64,000 nt of DNA from Liolophura sinensis (GCF_032854445.1 NC_088298.1:2540160-2604159); one strand, 5' to 3'; positions 12,631-24,424 are shown, counted from the stretch's first letter. Numbers and translations are program-made. The notes: generated from the sequence alone by a model not told the origin.

Positions 12631-13184
12631 GGTCGGTCTGATGATCTTGGGCACTTCCTGAAGATTAATGACTGGCGTTGCGTGGAAGGCTACCCACAGT
12701 AACCCTGGTTTTACCAATCTGCGCGCCAATTCGATTTACTTTCCTCGAAGGCATTACTTCACCTCATGATTGACATGATTCCATGCCATGCCTATTATTG
12801 CGCAGACACAAGATCGCGGCACCCAATAGGATCTCGTAATGCTAGATAGCACGGAGACAAAGCAGCCATTACCATGTCACCGAAACAAGTGGGGTGATTG
12901 AAGAAAATGTTTTTATTGTCTCTGTTTTACGAGAGTTGTTTTAATTTTAGCAAAATATATCAGAGTAAATAGTTCAGACTGTGCTTAATGAGTAAACTTC
13001 TCATGGATGTCGTTGTTTGAGAATGCGAGATATGACAATAAAGTGGTGTAATTGTACGTGTTCTCAAAGTTTCTACACGTTTCACGAATGAGCCGCCCAA
13101 ATGTTTACAAGAACAGGAAATGGACCATTGACTCAAATCTAATTTACCCGCCGGTACCTGTTTATCAATCTAATGAACAAACTC

Positions 13185-13525
13185 CAACTCATTTCACCGT
13201 TTGTTTAAATGACATGTATATTGATATGCATATTTTATTATCGACAACTTATCAAACTCTGTCACATTGCATAGCACACGATCTAAATATTGATTTTACT
13301 CATTCCCCTTAAACATATCTTATACCCTTTCAACATCGTTGAAAACCGTTGACTGTTTCTCTTTGCATGATTCCATCCTAATTTTGTACTTTATATACTT
13401 TCTTAGTTTTTTTGGTGGTATGTCTTAAACGTCGTTTTAGGAAATGACCGTGCTATTATTGACCTGGAACGTCTGTACTGGTTGACCTCTGGTATACAAA
13501 TGTCTGTTTCGACGCATAGATTGGA
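13185..13525 (+). mobile_element. Dispersed family B, copy 2
   Basis: attatcgacaacttatcaaa, acatcgttgaaaaccgttga, tttctctttgcatgattcc, ctttatatactttcttag, aaacgtcgttttaggaaatg, gacctggaacgtctg, atgtctgtttcgacgcatag. Confidence 0.65.
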
Positions 13526-14298
13526 AAACTTATCCCGCACAAGACAAACTACTGCGCTTTTCATTCGACAACAACGGTCACATGAGTACAGATATATTCT
13601 CGAATCCTGCAGACGACCTGCAATGTGTCTGCTAAGTAGGTTACCTCCCTTGTTGAGTGATAAATACTATGACACATCGCTGAAGAGATGAGTCTTTGAA
13701 GGATATATTTGCGTATCCTGTCACTGAGTAACCATGTAACTAATATAACGCGAGCTCACTGAGAAGTTCGACCGAAGCACTGAGAAGTAAGACATACCAT
13801 ATATAGACGAAGTCTTTTTTTTTAACATATATATACTAGTACCGGTATACTAGTAGTAGTACTAATACGAAATGTGTAGGGCACGTGCGTTCATCATAAG
13901 AATTTACGTATCAGATTCGAGGTTTGTCCTTTTTTGTTCATTTTCAGCTACATTATGGCTGTCTGGTACTGTTGAAGCTGAGCACATGGTTTCAACGAGT
14001 CCAGTTCGAGTTAAGGACAGATTAACCTGCTCAACTAAATTATGTCTGTTTTTTTTCCTGTTGTTGACTTTAGTCAGCTATTCTTCAGAATGCTGAAAAC
14101 CGTACGGAACAAGCTTTGTGAAAGAGAGAATGCTTATTTGGCAGGGTTTGATCATTTTCCATTTATTCTTTGGTCTTGAATTTGGCATATGTGGCGAGCT
14201 TCCAACTGAAGCTGTGTGGCCGGAACCCTAAAATTCCAGTAAAATAAATAAAGAAATAAATAAACAGTACGATAGGAAGAGGACTCAATTTAGGACGA

Positions 14299-14450
<152 letters not shown>

Positions 14451-14869
14451 GGCTTTTGCTCTCTTTTTATTTCCTCTTAACTCTCTAGTTAGGCTAAGTT
14501 TGACAACGTCTATTAACGTTCTCCCTGACAACTGACTGACTCAGCAGGGCGACCGCTGGACAAAGCTATCACTTTCCTGCGTTTGTCAAGATACATCGAC
14601 GTTAACCGACCACTTAGTCTATTGGTCATTACTTAGGTAGACAGAAGTGACTTCTGGGCTTGGTAGTTGATAGGACACTAGACATGACACTGAACACGAC
14701 ACCAGGAATGACACTACATACATGGTCACAGGTAATGCCCGTGAAATCTGGTTTATTCTCAGTGACTCTAACTGTTATTGCACAAGCAAAACAGCAGCAA
14801 ACCACACGCGAGGGTATGGCTGTCAGAATCTGGCAATCTTTCGGACAGAAAACCTGAGCTATAGTAGGG

Positions 14870-15690
14870 CAGACTGACAGACTTTAGGACAGAAAAACCT
14901 CATCCCAGAGTATAGCACTCTGACAAACTTTCGGACAGAAAGCTTCAAGCCAGATAAGGCCAACCTGACAAACTTTCGGACAGAAAACCCCAGCCAGAGT
15001 AGGACAATGTGACAAATTTTGGGACAGAAAAATCTCAACCAGAGTAGGACAATGTGACAAATTTTGGGACAGAAAACCTCATCCAGAGTAGGACAATGTG
15101 ACAAATTGTGGGACAGAAAACCTCATCCAGAGTAGGACAATGTGACAAATTTTGGGACAGAAAACCTCATCCAGAGTAGGACAATGTGACAAATTGTGGG
15201 ACAGAAAATCTCAACCAGAGAAGGACAATGTGACAAATTTTGGGACAGAAAATCTCACTAGAGTAGGACAATGTGACAAATTGTGGGACAGAAAACCCCA
15301 GCCAGAGAAGGAAAATGTGACAAATGTTGGGACAGAAAATCTCAACCAGAGTAGGACAATGTGACAATTTTGGGACAGAAAACCCCAGCCAGAGTAGGAC
15401 AATGTGACAAATTTTGGGACAGAAAATCTCAACCAGCGTAGGACAATGTGACAAATTGTGGGACAGAAAATCTCAACCAGAGTAAATCTCAGCCAGAATA
15501 GGACAATGGGACAAATTTTGGGACTGAAAACCTCAGCCAGAGTAGGATAATGTGACAAAGTTTGGGACAGAAAATCTCAACCAGAGTAGGACAATGTGAC
15601 AAATTTTGGGACAGAAAATCTCATCCAGAGTAGGACAATGTGACAAATTTTGGGACAGAAAACCTCAGCCAGAGTAGTGCAATCTGGTAA
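14870..15690 (+). repeat. 45-bp minisatellite (about 18 units)
   Basis: The unit runs tgggacagaaaacctca, then gccagagtaggacaatgtga, then caaatttt (period 45, e.g. aggacaatg at 15001 and 15046). Because 45 is divisible by three, long frames persist on both strands and are not genes. The first three units are most diverged. Confidence 0.97.
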
Positions 15691-15924
15691 ACTTTCAAGC
15701 CTGTCAGCAGACTCCTAAAATCTTAGGATCGAAAAGACGGTTAATTAGATTACATAAATCTTTATTTACACCTTTTGTGTAGTTTCGTGGAGCCATATTA
15801 GGTGTGGTTATACTTCCACCTGAGACAGGTGTCTAGAGTCAATTGTATATTTTGCGATTATCGACTTGAAATGTCTCTTCATGGTATATGAATTTCTGAC
15901 GTCACACTTAGGACCAAGAGATCG

Positions 15925-16022
15925 GCAGACAACCAGACACACGGACAGACAACCAGACAGACGGACAGACTGACAGACAGACAGACCCAGCAGACAACCA
16001 GACAGACAGACACACACACAGA
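15925..16022. repeat. (CAGA)n-rich simple repeat
   Basis: Irregular runs of cagacaaccagacagacgg and cagacagacagac. Confidence 0.9.
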
Positions 16023-18813
16023 CAACGCCAGAAATTCATCACCTCCTAGGCGAAGGTAATACGCCTGTCCAGAAGAATAGTTAAAGAACCTAGTCAATCA
16101 TCGAAATGAAAACATTAGTCAGCCCTCGAGGGCAATTAAACAAGTCAAACTACAGGTTAGCCAGCCAAAGATACGTTGAGTTAGTCATGGAGCGATGAGA
16201 TTTTGCATTAAATAATGATGTGTCAAGGACAACAAAAGAGAAGCCGAGCGAACAAGTGACCAGCTCTTTGATCTTCTGAATTTAACCATCATCGACATGA
16301 GAGTTTGTTGATAGTTCTCTTGTCAGCTCATTAAGAGAGATCGATAAGGGGGCTAGTGTGGGTTTGAGTTTCGCCGTAGAGGGTAGAAGGTAATCATTTT
16401 GTCTGGTCTCCTGTAGGGCTGTAGAAATGTCGGTGTTACCGGTTGGTCGAAATGTCAGGGTTGACAGACATCATTGGGACGAAGCCTGGACACATGGCCG
16501 ATGTTTTACCCCCGAGGAACGCTCTGTTACTTCTCCGTAATTATACTGTCACACTCACGTGTGGACCGGGCGTTTAAATCCACACGGGTATCGGCTTGTT
16601 AGTGAGGGATTGGTCTCGATTTTAAGCGCTTCAATACGACATAGATACCAAACACCGCCCTATAAAGGTGGAGATGCTGAAATACCCGCATCGTATTTTA
16701 AAGAGGTAGACAGGCTTTAACATATGGAAATCTCCTGGTATAGTAGTTGACTAATGTGTCGCTCTGCTGTGTATGGATGGATATTATGTCTCATGTTTTT
16801 TATCAGTATTGGCAAAAAAGTATATTATGAATAACAAAACAAAATACGAACAGGTATGTTTCTCGTACGTCATAAAATGTATAATGCAGAGAAGTATATT
16901 TCATTAATTTCGGAAAGAGAATCTAAATTTAACGAAAAGTGGGTTATGTTTCGGAATTATTTCGAAAACGTATTGAGAAACATTGGATTGTACATTAACA
17001 TTCTTATTTCTCCCTTGTGACAAAAAGGTCTTCTGATTGGTGGAAAAGAAACAAATGTCTGATGCCATATGCGCGGCGATTGGCCAACGAGGCAGCACTT
17101 TAAATATGTCGGAACTAGATAACTATCGTAGCAATAGGACCTTTTCTAACCATACTACCCACAGCGCATGCGTCACTCTCTAAATTCACTTTACATTACT
17201 ACCACCAATAGCAAATTTTGGTCACGATGATGAGACAGCAAGTAATGTCAGAAAACACAAACAATAACAATACTTCATATACATGTATTCTCTTTATCTA
17301 AATACGTACAACATGATTCTAACCAAAACCTAAAACAATTTTATTGTTAATTTCCGATTAAATAGTTTCGCGCGATGACACATGTTATGAGGCTAAACCT
17401 AAACAAGTCTACTTGCGTCTCACGGATGCCAAAGGTCAAGCCTGTTTAGTGGTGGCAGTGGTGTAAATTGAGGGAAGAGAGCAGCACATGCGCTGTGATG
17501 AGTATGTTTTCTAACATGTATGTATTAACTTTTCCTAACCATACACGATTAATGTCCACTGTTTCAAGAACAAATTTTGGTCTTATTTTTGTACTTGGTA
17601 CCCATTTTTATTAAGGCAAAGATACCCTCGAGGCCTTTGGGCTGTGGGAAATCCTCGTAAAACAAATAAGAATTAAGTTAAAATTAAATTATCAAACAAA
17701 ACGTCAGCTCATTATTAGTAATGGACAATAGACTACACGACTTAGGCCCGTGTAGTTTGACAGGAAAGCTACCACAGGCGTCGGCTTCACATACACTGCG
17801 ATATTATATCCTTGGGGCGGTACTGTTGAACTCAAAAGCCCAAGCAATAAGCGGGAAATACGATAAGCTCTTTTCAATGCTTAAAATGAATTTTTAATGA
17901 AAAACGGCAGCGTCTTAGGTAAGCCAATCCCCATGGCCTTCTTCCCCTACCTGAACCTTAGTGTGAACTAGCAGGTCTACACTTCTGGAGGCAGTTGGCA
18001 GTTTTGATGACCAACACTGACATTTATGGTGACCTCAGTTTTAATTACCGGACCGGGCTTTATTGTCGTGGAAGGCTGTGAGAGACTTGAATTCACTTGT
18101 CTGTGAGAAGCATTTGGCTGAAGGCGTATTCTTGGAGTCCAGTTTACACATCACAGTATGGCTTAACTCCAGCTGCAGGCGTGAGTTGATGTTACTAATG
18201 ATTGGATCACAAGATATCAAGAAATGGCCTGTTACCAAGGACCGTGCTAAGAGACAAACCCCACAATTTGAACTTTCAAAACTTTAAGCTACGCCTTGTA
18301 ATGTTTTTTATATATCGTGGTTTTTTGTCTAAAGTCACAAATTTGCCCTTCGTAATCGGACCTCGCATTGAAGTTTTTAACGCGTAGAAGATGAACGTCG
18401 CCATGACAACTTGTGTAATTTCCTAATTTCCACTGAATTAATCTACGAAGAAAGGGAAATGCCGTTTTTCCTTCGTTGAAGGTGCACAACTTAAATAAGA
18501 AAAAATGTGATGTCATCCTGACTCGTTCTTTCGCTACCTTTTTCAATGTATTTTGCAAATGTCAGTGAAATGTACGATCACACTTGTGTGAGATGAATGG
18601 ACTTCCGGTAATGATGTCATCATTGAAAGCAAATTGTCATTATATGCTATTTAGTCATTCTTGATTTTCATTGGTCAGTGCACGGTCACATGGTATTCGG
18701 AAAAACCACGTTCAACGTAAGTGCAAATAGTTTCCCATGTTCAAAGGACTAGAGCCAGCAATCTCTCTGTGATAGCCAATGATTTCGTTTGTCTGCTCTT
18801 CCCTGCCTATACA
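16023..18813. other. No gene recognised; contains family F copy 1
   Basis: A possible 120-nt exon at 16417-16536 was considered and not accepted. 18670-18720 (cacggtcacatggtattcgg) resembles 19545-19570 (gacggtcacatgatattcgg), so a further diverged repeat is present. Confidence 0.5.
17150..17510 (+). mobile_element. Foldback MITE-like family F, copy 1
   Basis: The ends are inverted repeats of about 60 bp: 17152-17212 (acagcgcatgcgtcactctc, tttacattactaccacc) against 17446-17508 (ggtggcagtggtgtaaa, agcacatgcgctgt). The centre contains gtcagaaaacacaaac and aggctaaacctaaacaagtc. No coding capacity. A short-TIR DNA transposon derivative is inferred. Confidence 0.6.
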
Positions 18814-19048
18814 GGGGCCTCCGAGGCCGAGATGTTTAGCTCAGGAGCCTTTCACCAATGCCGTCGCTGTCAGTTCAATTCCAGTTCATGCAAGCTTTCT
18901 CTCCGGCCGTACGTGAAAAGGCCTATCAGCAACCTGCCGATGGTCGTGGCTTTCCCCCCGGGCTCTGCCCGGTTTCCTGCAACCATAATGCTGGCCGTCG
19001 TCGTATAAGTGAAATATTCTTGAGTGTTGCGTAAAACACCAATCAAAG

Positions 19049-19051
<3 letters not shown>
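18814..19051 (+). mobile_element. SINE family 1, nearly full length
   Basis: It begins ggggcctccgaggccgag (diverged head) and ends gtaaaacaccaatcaaag. Its tail runs directly into a (TA)n microsatellite. Confidence 0.9.

Positions 19052-19122
<71 letters not shown>
19052..19122. repeat. (TA)n microsatellite on a SINE tail
   Basis: About 70 bp of uninterrupted TA directly after the SINE ending at 19051. Confidence 0.97.
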
Positions 19123-19125
<3 letters not shown>

Positions 19126-19379
19126 ATACATATGTCCTTCCTTGTCAGCCGTCTGTCACCACTGTCTGTAAGGTGAACAGAAGCTCTGGAAATGGCTTGC
19201 TCAGCTATCGACGTATAAACTGAGGAGCTGATTGCACAAAGTCGTCGATGGCTAAGTTGATGGTCACTGTCATGGCGTCACAGAGTAAAACCATTTCTTG
19301 TCATGGTAGTTATAATCAACTTAGGCTACGGCTGCTTCGTTTTGCTTTGTTTTCCATTTTTATTGCAATTTTGTTTTAG

Positions 19380-20210
19380 TATGCAACTGTAATAAGACAT
19401 ATACTGCATGCCGTGTAATGGGATATCAGATATTATTGCATTTTTGTGAGGTCTACAAATGTAATAAGGTATATACTACATGCCGTCTAATTGGATATTA
19501 CAAATTATTATACCTCATAGGGTTATTCTCCGTTTCCATTGGTTGAGAGACGGTCACATGATATTCGGCAAAACATGATGTAGAACGACCACGCGCCCAA
19601 GGAATGCAACGTCTGGCTCATAAAGTAATATCCCACGTTCACGAGGCAATATCCAACGATCTCGTGCTAATATCCAACGATCATGTGCGTTTATTCCACG
19701 ACAGTTATCTCCCTTTGTTACCTGTCGGACGTCTGCTTGTTCGTAAAATAAACAACGGTTTACGGTTATAGTTCCGTTTTTGAGGTACAAACTCGGCATT
19801 TTAATCACAACCCGAAAAGATACAGTTTTTTCGGTATAATAAAACATATGGTACATGCTATGGGATGAGATATGAGGGATGGTCAGCTCTCGACAAGTGA
19901 CACTCAATTTGGGCTTTGCCCTCGTTGAGTGTCACTTCTGTCCAGCTGACAATTTACCGTATCCCACAGTATACAGTATCTGTATAGTATTACACTTTTT
20001 CGGTCTACTACTGTAATAAGACATGTATTACATGTCGCGTTATGGGACATTATGAAATTATTTCATTTCTTTCGACATAGAACTATAATAAGATATATAT
20101 TACATGTCGTGTAATTATTACAATTTTTTCCTTCTACAAATCTAATAAGACATACACTGCATGCTGTGTAATGGGATATCAGAATTTATTACAATTTTTG
20201 TCCGTATGAT
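19380..20210 (+). repeat. Diverged repeats of an 80-100-bp unit around family G
   Basis: ctgtaataagacatatactg and catgccgtgtaatgggatat recur in altered form near 19385, 19455, 20010, 20090 and 20140. Confidence 0.6.
19830..19995 (+). repeat. Imperfect palindrome / foldback element (family G) with nested hairpin
   Basis: Arms 19882-19907 (gtcagct...aagtgacactcaa) and 19925-19950 (ttgagtgtcactt...agctgac) pair over about 26 bp with few mismatches. The loop itself contains gggctttgccc. Pairing extends weakly outwards (atgctatgggat against tatcccacagtat). Confidence 0.75.
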
Positions 20211-20545
20211 AAAACATATGTTGATTTGATTTATTTGATTGGTGTTTTACGCCGTACTCAAGAATATTTCACTTATACGACGGCGGTCAGCATTATGGTG
20301 GGTGGAAACCGGGCTGAGCCCGAAGGAAACCCACGACCATCCGCAGGTTGCTGACAGACCTTCCCACGTACGGCCGGAGAGGAAGCCAGCATCAGCTGAA
20401 CTTGAACTCACAGCGACCGCATAGGTGAGAGACTCCTGGGTCATTACTAAAACATGTGTTGTATGGAATGGGTTAGAGTATCAAGAATTGCCATCTCTCA
20501 AAAAGTGATGTTCAACGAACGAAAACTCCAGCTGAAAATTTCTCG
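20185..20545 (+). repeat. Family G, second copy, split by a SINE
   Basis: tccgtatgataaaacatatg before the SINE, then ttgtatggaatgggttagag, aaaaagtgatgttcaac, actccagctgaaaatt and ctcgtatcccacc after it, follow the order of 19815-19975 at low identity. Confidence 0.5.
20224..20447 (-). mobile_element. SINE family 1 with imperfect target-site duplication
   Basis: The copy lacks the outermost tRNA head. taaaacatatgttg at 20210-20223 and taaaacatgtgttg at 20448-20461 form a 14-bp duplication with one mismatch. The target is a copy of foldback family G. Confidence 0.9.
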
Positions 20546-20647
20546 TATCCCACCGACGCACGGCATGCAATATCTTCACCTTGCCAATTAACAAATAGGT
20601 ACAATTATACATTTTTACCAATGACAAATTTTTGCTGGTATTTTCAG

Positions 20648-20767
20648 GTAGCCCTGGTTACCGAACAGTCACAGAACGGAAACCGACTCTGGAGGTGTGG
20701 GAGACATCCGCCATTGTTATCCTCTCCTTCATAGGCCTCGTCCTCTTGTTCATCCTCATCAGATACT
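20648..20767 (+). CDS. Internal exon: stalk and transmembrane segment of a GRGSVE-repeat membrane protein
   Basis: A tract ending ttttcag precedes this 120-nt exon and a donor gtgagt follows. The frame is open throughout, with two leading bases and one trailing base, so both boundaries are phase 1. Codons 20650-20766 encode a short polar stalk (ending KPTLEVWET) and then 18 hydrophobic residues, SAIVILSFIGLVLLFILI, followed by Arg-Tyr. The trailing T joins GC at 31586 to make Cys, and the next exon continues RKRW, a basic stop-transfer cluster. This predicts a single-pass protein with the C terminus in the cytoplasm. The preceding exon must end in phase 1; I searched to the left edge and found no convincing partner, so the ectodomain is unknown. 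A 22-bp minisatellite starts within about ten bases of the donor. The exon and TM call are well supported; the function is unknown. Confidence 0.8.
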
Positions 20768-20771
20768 GTGA

Positions 20772-21613
20772 GTACACACACGTGGAGGGTGTAATACATG
20801 TCTAATACACGTTGACGATATAATACAAACACGTGTGGAGGATGCAGTATAATAAACGTGGAGGCTGCAGTATAATACATGTAATAAACACACGTAGAAG
20901 ATGTAATATACATGTATATACACGTGAAGAATATATAGTACAGGTGGAGAATGTAGATGATACACGTGGAGGATGTAGCATATACACGAAGATCATGTAC
21001 TATATACACGTGTAGGGTGTGGCATACACACGTGGAGGGTGTAGTATATACACGTAGAGAGTGTAGTGCATACATGTGGAGAACGTAGTTTATAGACGTA
21101 GAGAATGTGGTATATACACGGAGAGAATGAAGTAAGTACATTTGGAGGGTGTAGTAGATACACATGGAGAATGTGGTACATACACGTGGAGGATGTAGTA
21201 TATATACGTAGAGGGTGTGGTATATACACGGAGAGAATTTAGTATGTACACGTAGAGAGTGTAGTATATACACGTGAATGGGTATAGTATATACACGTAG
21301 AAGGTGTAGTATATTCACATAGGGGGCGTGGTATATACACGGAGAGAATGTAGTATATACACGTGCAGGGTGTAGTATATACACGTGCAGAATGTAGTAT
21401 ATACACGTGGAGGATCTGGTATATACACGTAGAGGGTGTGGTATATACACGGAGAGAATGTATATACACGTAGAGGTTGTAGTTTATACATCTAGAAAGT
21501 GTGGTGTATACACGGAGAGAATGTAGTATATACTCGTAGAGGATGTAGTATATACACGTGGAGGGTGTGTTGTAAACACGGAGAAAATGTAGCATATATA
21601 CATGGAGGGTGTA

Positions 21614-21705
<92 letters not shown>

Positions 21706-22185
21706 ATACGAAGAGGTGTGGTATATAGACGTGGAGGGTGTGGTATGTACACGGATGGAATGTAGTATATACACGTAGAGGGTGTAGTATATTCACGTTT
21801 AGGGTGTAGTATGTACACGTAGAGGGTGTAGTATATACACGTAGAAGATGTGCTATATACACGTAGAGGGTGTAGTATATACACATAAAAGGTATAGTAT
21901 ATACACATAAAAGGTATAGTATATACACGTAGAGGACGTGGTATATATACGGAGAGAATGTAGTATATACACGTAGAGGGTGTTGCATGTACACATGCAC
22001 AATGTAGTGTATACATGTAGAGGGTGCAGTCTATACACGTGGAGAATAGGGCATATACACGTAGAGGGTGTAGTGTTTACCTGTGGAGAATGTAGTTTAT
22101 ACATGTAGAGAACGTTGTATATACACGTAGAGGGTATAGTGTACACACGTGGAGGGTGTAGTATATACACTGACAGATTGTAGTA
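20772..22185 (+). repeat. 22-bp minisatellite (about 60 units)
   Basis: The unit is near agagggtgtagtatatacac plus gt; the period is 22 (ggtgtag at 21781, 21803 and 21825). Units vary at several positions. It starts at the donor of the transmembrane exon and holds a (TA)n block at 21617-21699. Three units make 66 bp, explaining the long Tyr/Ile/His-rich minus frames, which are not genes. Confidence 0.97.
21617..21699. repeat. (TA)n microsatellite inside the 22-bp array
   Basis: About 83 bp of TA, probably expanded from the tatata core of the 22-bp unit. Confidence 0.97.
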
Positions 22186-22234
22186 TGTGCGCAGAGGACT
22201 CGACGGTGACCAAACATGTATTCATAAATCACCT

Positions 22235-22325
22235 GACTTTAACCCACAGCGATTGCATTGGTGAGATGTCCCTGGTTGGTTGTGCTGCACTAGCACACTA
22301 ACAACAACCACTTGGCCACGATGGC
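22235..22325 (-). mobile_element. Degenerate SINE family 1 head fragment
   Basis: cacagcgattgcattggtga is followed by ctagcacactaac and ggccacgatggcc, a decayed minus-strand tRNA-like head. Confidence 0.6.
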
Positions 22326-22475
22326 CAAGCTATAGAGTCAAATAAAATAACATAGCTTTGGTTTTAAGGATTACATTTTTCCAGTAGAATATTATCTTAC
22401 GTTTCATAAAAACCTCAAAACACCAGTCCTGTGGTCAGTGGAGCTCCCAGAATCAGGTAAGCTGTGTAACATTGG

Positions 22476-22564
22476 CATGTACGAAACTTTAGGTAGTATA
22501 CGGTAGGTCATAAATCAAGTCATGTACGAAACTTTAGGTAATATACGGTAAGTCATAAATCAAG
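22476..22564 (+). repeat. 45-bp tandem duplication
   Basis: catgtacgaaactttaggta begins at 22476 and again at 22521. Confidence 0.9.
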
Positions 22565-23370
22565 CCCATCCTGTTAACGACGTTTCCTTCCGTGACTGAA
22601 TCTATTATGGTAATTGTTCCAGGGTTAATGGGTGTATGGAGAACTGTATAAAGTTTGGGACGGTAACTTAAGACCGGATGGAGACAGTTATTTTATGTAT
22701 TGTGCTAATTTGATACGCTTATACTGCTTAAACGCACACTGATTTACATATGCGTGCGGGGAACGATGTATTTTTTACACGGCGATAAATAATACATATA
22801 GTTACTCGTCTATGGCTCAGAAATTTAAAGATCTAACTTGTGGCGATTTCCATGTGTTTAAAGTCGGGTGTTCGAGTCCACCTTCTCCATGTTCGGCTGC
22901 GACTTCAAGTCAGGAAGTTTGTCGGGTGCCCAGCGGTGTGCAATGCTTTACTCTGATCACTGCGTTTTCTTAAACCTAACATGGTCGAGAAAAATTCTTG
23001 AACACGACTCTATACCACCTATATTTACATATATAAGTACTTTGTAGACGTTTCCCAATAAAACGTGTTTGCATGATTCATCGATCACCGTCTAAACCAA
23101 GTTATTCATTTATGTATGTATGTTAAACTCATTCGAAATGTGAAAAAATTTTGAGTCTGGCGTTAAGTAACAACCAAATACATACCTGAATAAACAAACG
23201 GGAATCGAACTCAACAAGTGACGCTATTACGGGATTACGTTTTGATGTTACACTGCTGCAGTTTTCTTCAATGTTTGTGTGAAATCTGAAGCTGTTGATA
23301 GACACGATTTCATTCACCATCAGCGTTAAGACAGAGTGTGTTATAGATACGGGAATACGTAAAACACAAA
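22565..23370. other. No gene recognised (intronic)
   Basis: A tRNA-like B-box word (gtgttcgagtccacc at about 22870) is present without a convincing cloverleaf. Confidence 0.5.
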
Positions 23371-23565
23371 GACCTAAAAGACTACAGCATAGACAGTAAA
23401 ATTAGAACAGCGACGACAGTGCGATAGTTGGCAAATAGTCACACACCCCTGTTATCATGGCTTAAGCACAGTTGGAATTAGAATTGCAGAAACTGCTGTG
23501 TTACCATCGTATTTAATAAACAATAACATTAAAACAATGCAAAAGGACCACGCCTCAATGAAAAG
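23371..23565 (+). mobile_element. Dispersed family A, copy 2 (internally deleted)
   Basis: aaaagactacagcatagaca, gcgacgacagtgcgatagtt, ctgtgttaccatcg, acattaaaacaatgcaaaag. The central part is missing. Confidence 0.7.
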
Positions 23566-23699
23566 TTCATGGCTGACATCATTTCCGTAAATTTCAGGCC
23601 ATTGAGGGAAATATGCATGAAATAGAGAGGCAATTAAGGGAATAAAATATGGCAAAAAAAAATGAAAATATCTTTAGAAATATTTTGGCATGTCTGTTT

Positions 23700-24360
23700 C
23701 GATGCATAGATACATCAGTGTCCAGTCAAATTTATCGGGGCACCAAGATTTATACTGCATCTTGATGTCCCTCGCATACATGCTGTCAATCAATAAGGAT
23801 TTCCTGGTCAATAATCGCCAGGCCAATTCCTAAAAGCACGTTGTACACACACCACCAAGTCAACTAAGAAGGTATACTAAGTACGAAATCATAGGACGCA
23901 ATCATGCAAAGAGAAGCAGTGAAAAGTTTTCAGTGATGTTTGAAAAGCGCTAAGTATGTTCTTGGCGAATGAATGATTTATTTATTTATTTATTTGTTTG
24001 ATTGGTGTTTTACGTTGTACTCAAGAATATTTCACTTATACGACGGCAGCCAGCATTATGGTGGGTGGAAGCCGGGCACAGCCCGGGGGAAACCCACGAC
24101 CATCCGCAGGTTGCTGGCAGACCTTCCCACTTACGGCCGGAGAGGAAGCCAGCTAGACTTGAACTCACAGCGACCGCATAGGTGAGAGGCTCCTGGGTCA
24201 TTACGCTGCGCTAGCGCGCTAACCGACTGAGCCACGGAGGCCCCGCGAATGAATGAAATCAGTTTTCAAATCGTGTACCATGCTGGAATATAAGTTGTCG
24301 ATAACAAAATATGTATCTCGTTTGCGCTTTGAATGCAACTGTTCGTATATCCAACATGTC
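23700..24360 (-). mobile_element. Dispersed family B, copy 3, interrupted by a SINE
   Basis: On the minus strand: caaagcgcaaacgagataca, ttatcgacaacttatattcc, agcatggtacacgattt, then (past the SINE at 23977-24244) aaacatcactgaaaactttt and cttctctttgcatgattg. The SINE target-site duplication lies inside it. Confidence 0.7.
23977..24244 (-). mobile_element. SINE family 1, full length, perfect target-site duplication
   Basis: 268 bp from tail to ggcctccgtgg head. The 12-bp duplication gcgaatgaatga (23965-23976 and 24245-24256) is perfect, so this is a comparatively young copy. It interrupts a family B element. Confidence 0.95.
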
Positions 24361-24424
24361 GATCTAATTCCACACGATGTATATAGAGCCCTAAGCCCGG
24401 ACTAAACGCAATTAGACACAATCA

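Larger units (their letters stand above)
10982..13184. other. No gene recognised; contains a family H fragment and the N gap
   Basis: Apart from 11600-11775 (family H) and the gap at 12431-12630, no supported feature. Frames that cross the gap are meaningless. Confidence 0.5.

Noticed and set aside
12312-12729. Three 100-119 codon frames
   Set aside because: Most of each is the N gap.
15167-15558. Cys-Pro-Lys-Ile-Cys-His-like repeat frames resembling a metal-binding protein
   Set aside because: A 45-bp minisatellite read in a stop-free frame, without start context or splice signals.
16417-16536. A possible 120-nt exon (acceptor cctgtag, open frame, donor gtaatt) upstream of the TM exon
   Set aside because: It would be phase 2 at both ends, which does not fit the phase 1 start of the TM exon, and the peptide has no recognisable domain.
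20644-22170. Long minus-strand frames up to 268 codons rich in Tyr, Ile, His
   Set aside because: They are translations of the 22-bp minisatellite; 3 x 22 = 66 keeps frames open in several registers.
22805-22895. tRNA-like segment with A-box-like tggctcagaaat and B-box-like gttcgagtcc
   Set aside because: No acceptor stem or anticodon arm could be paired; probably a decayed SINE head.
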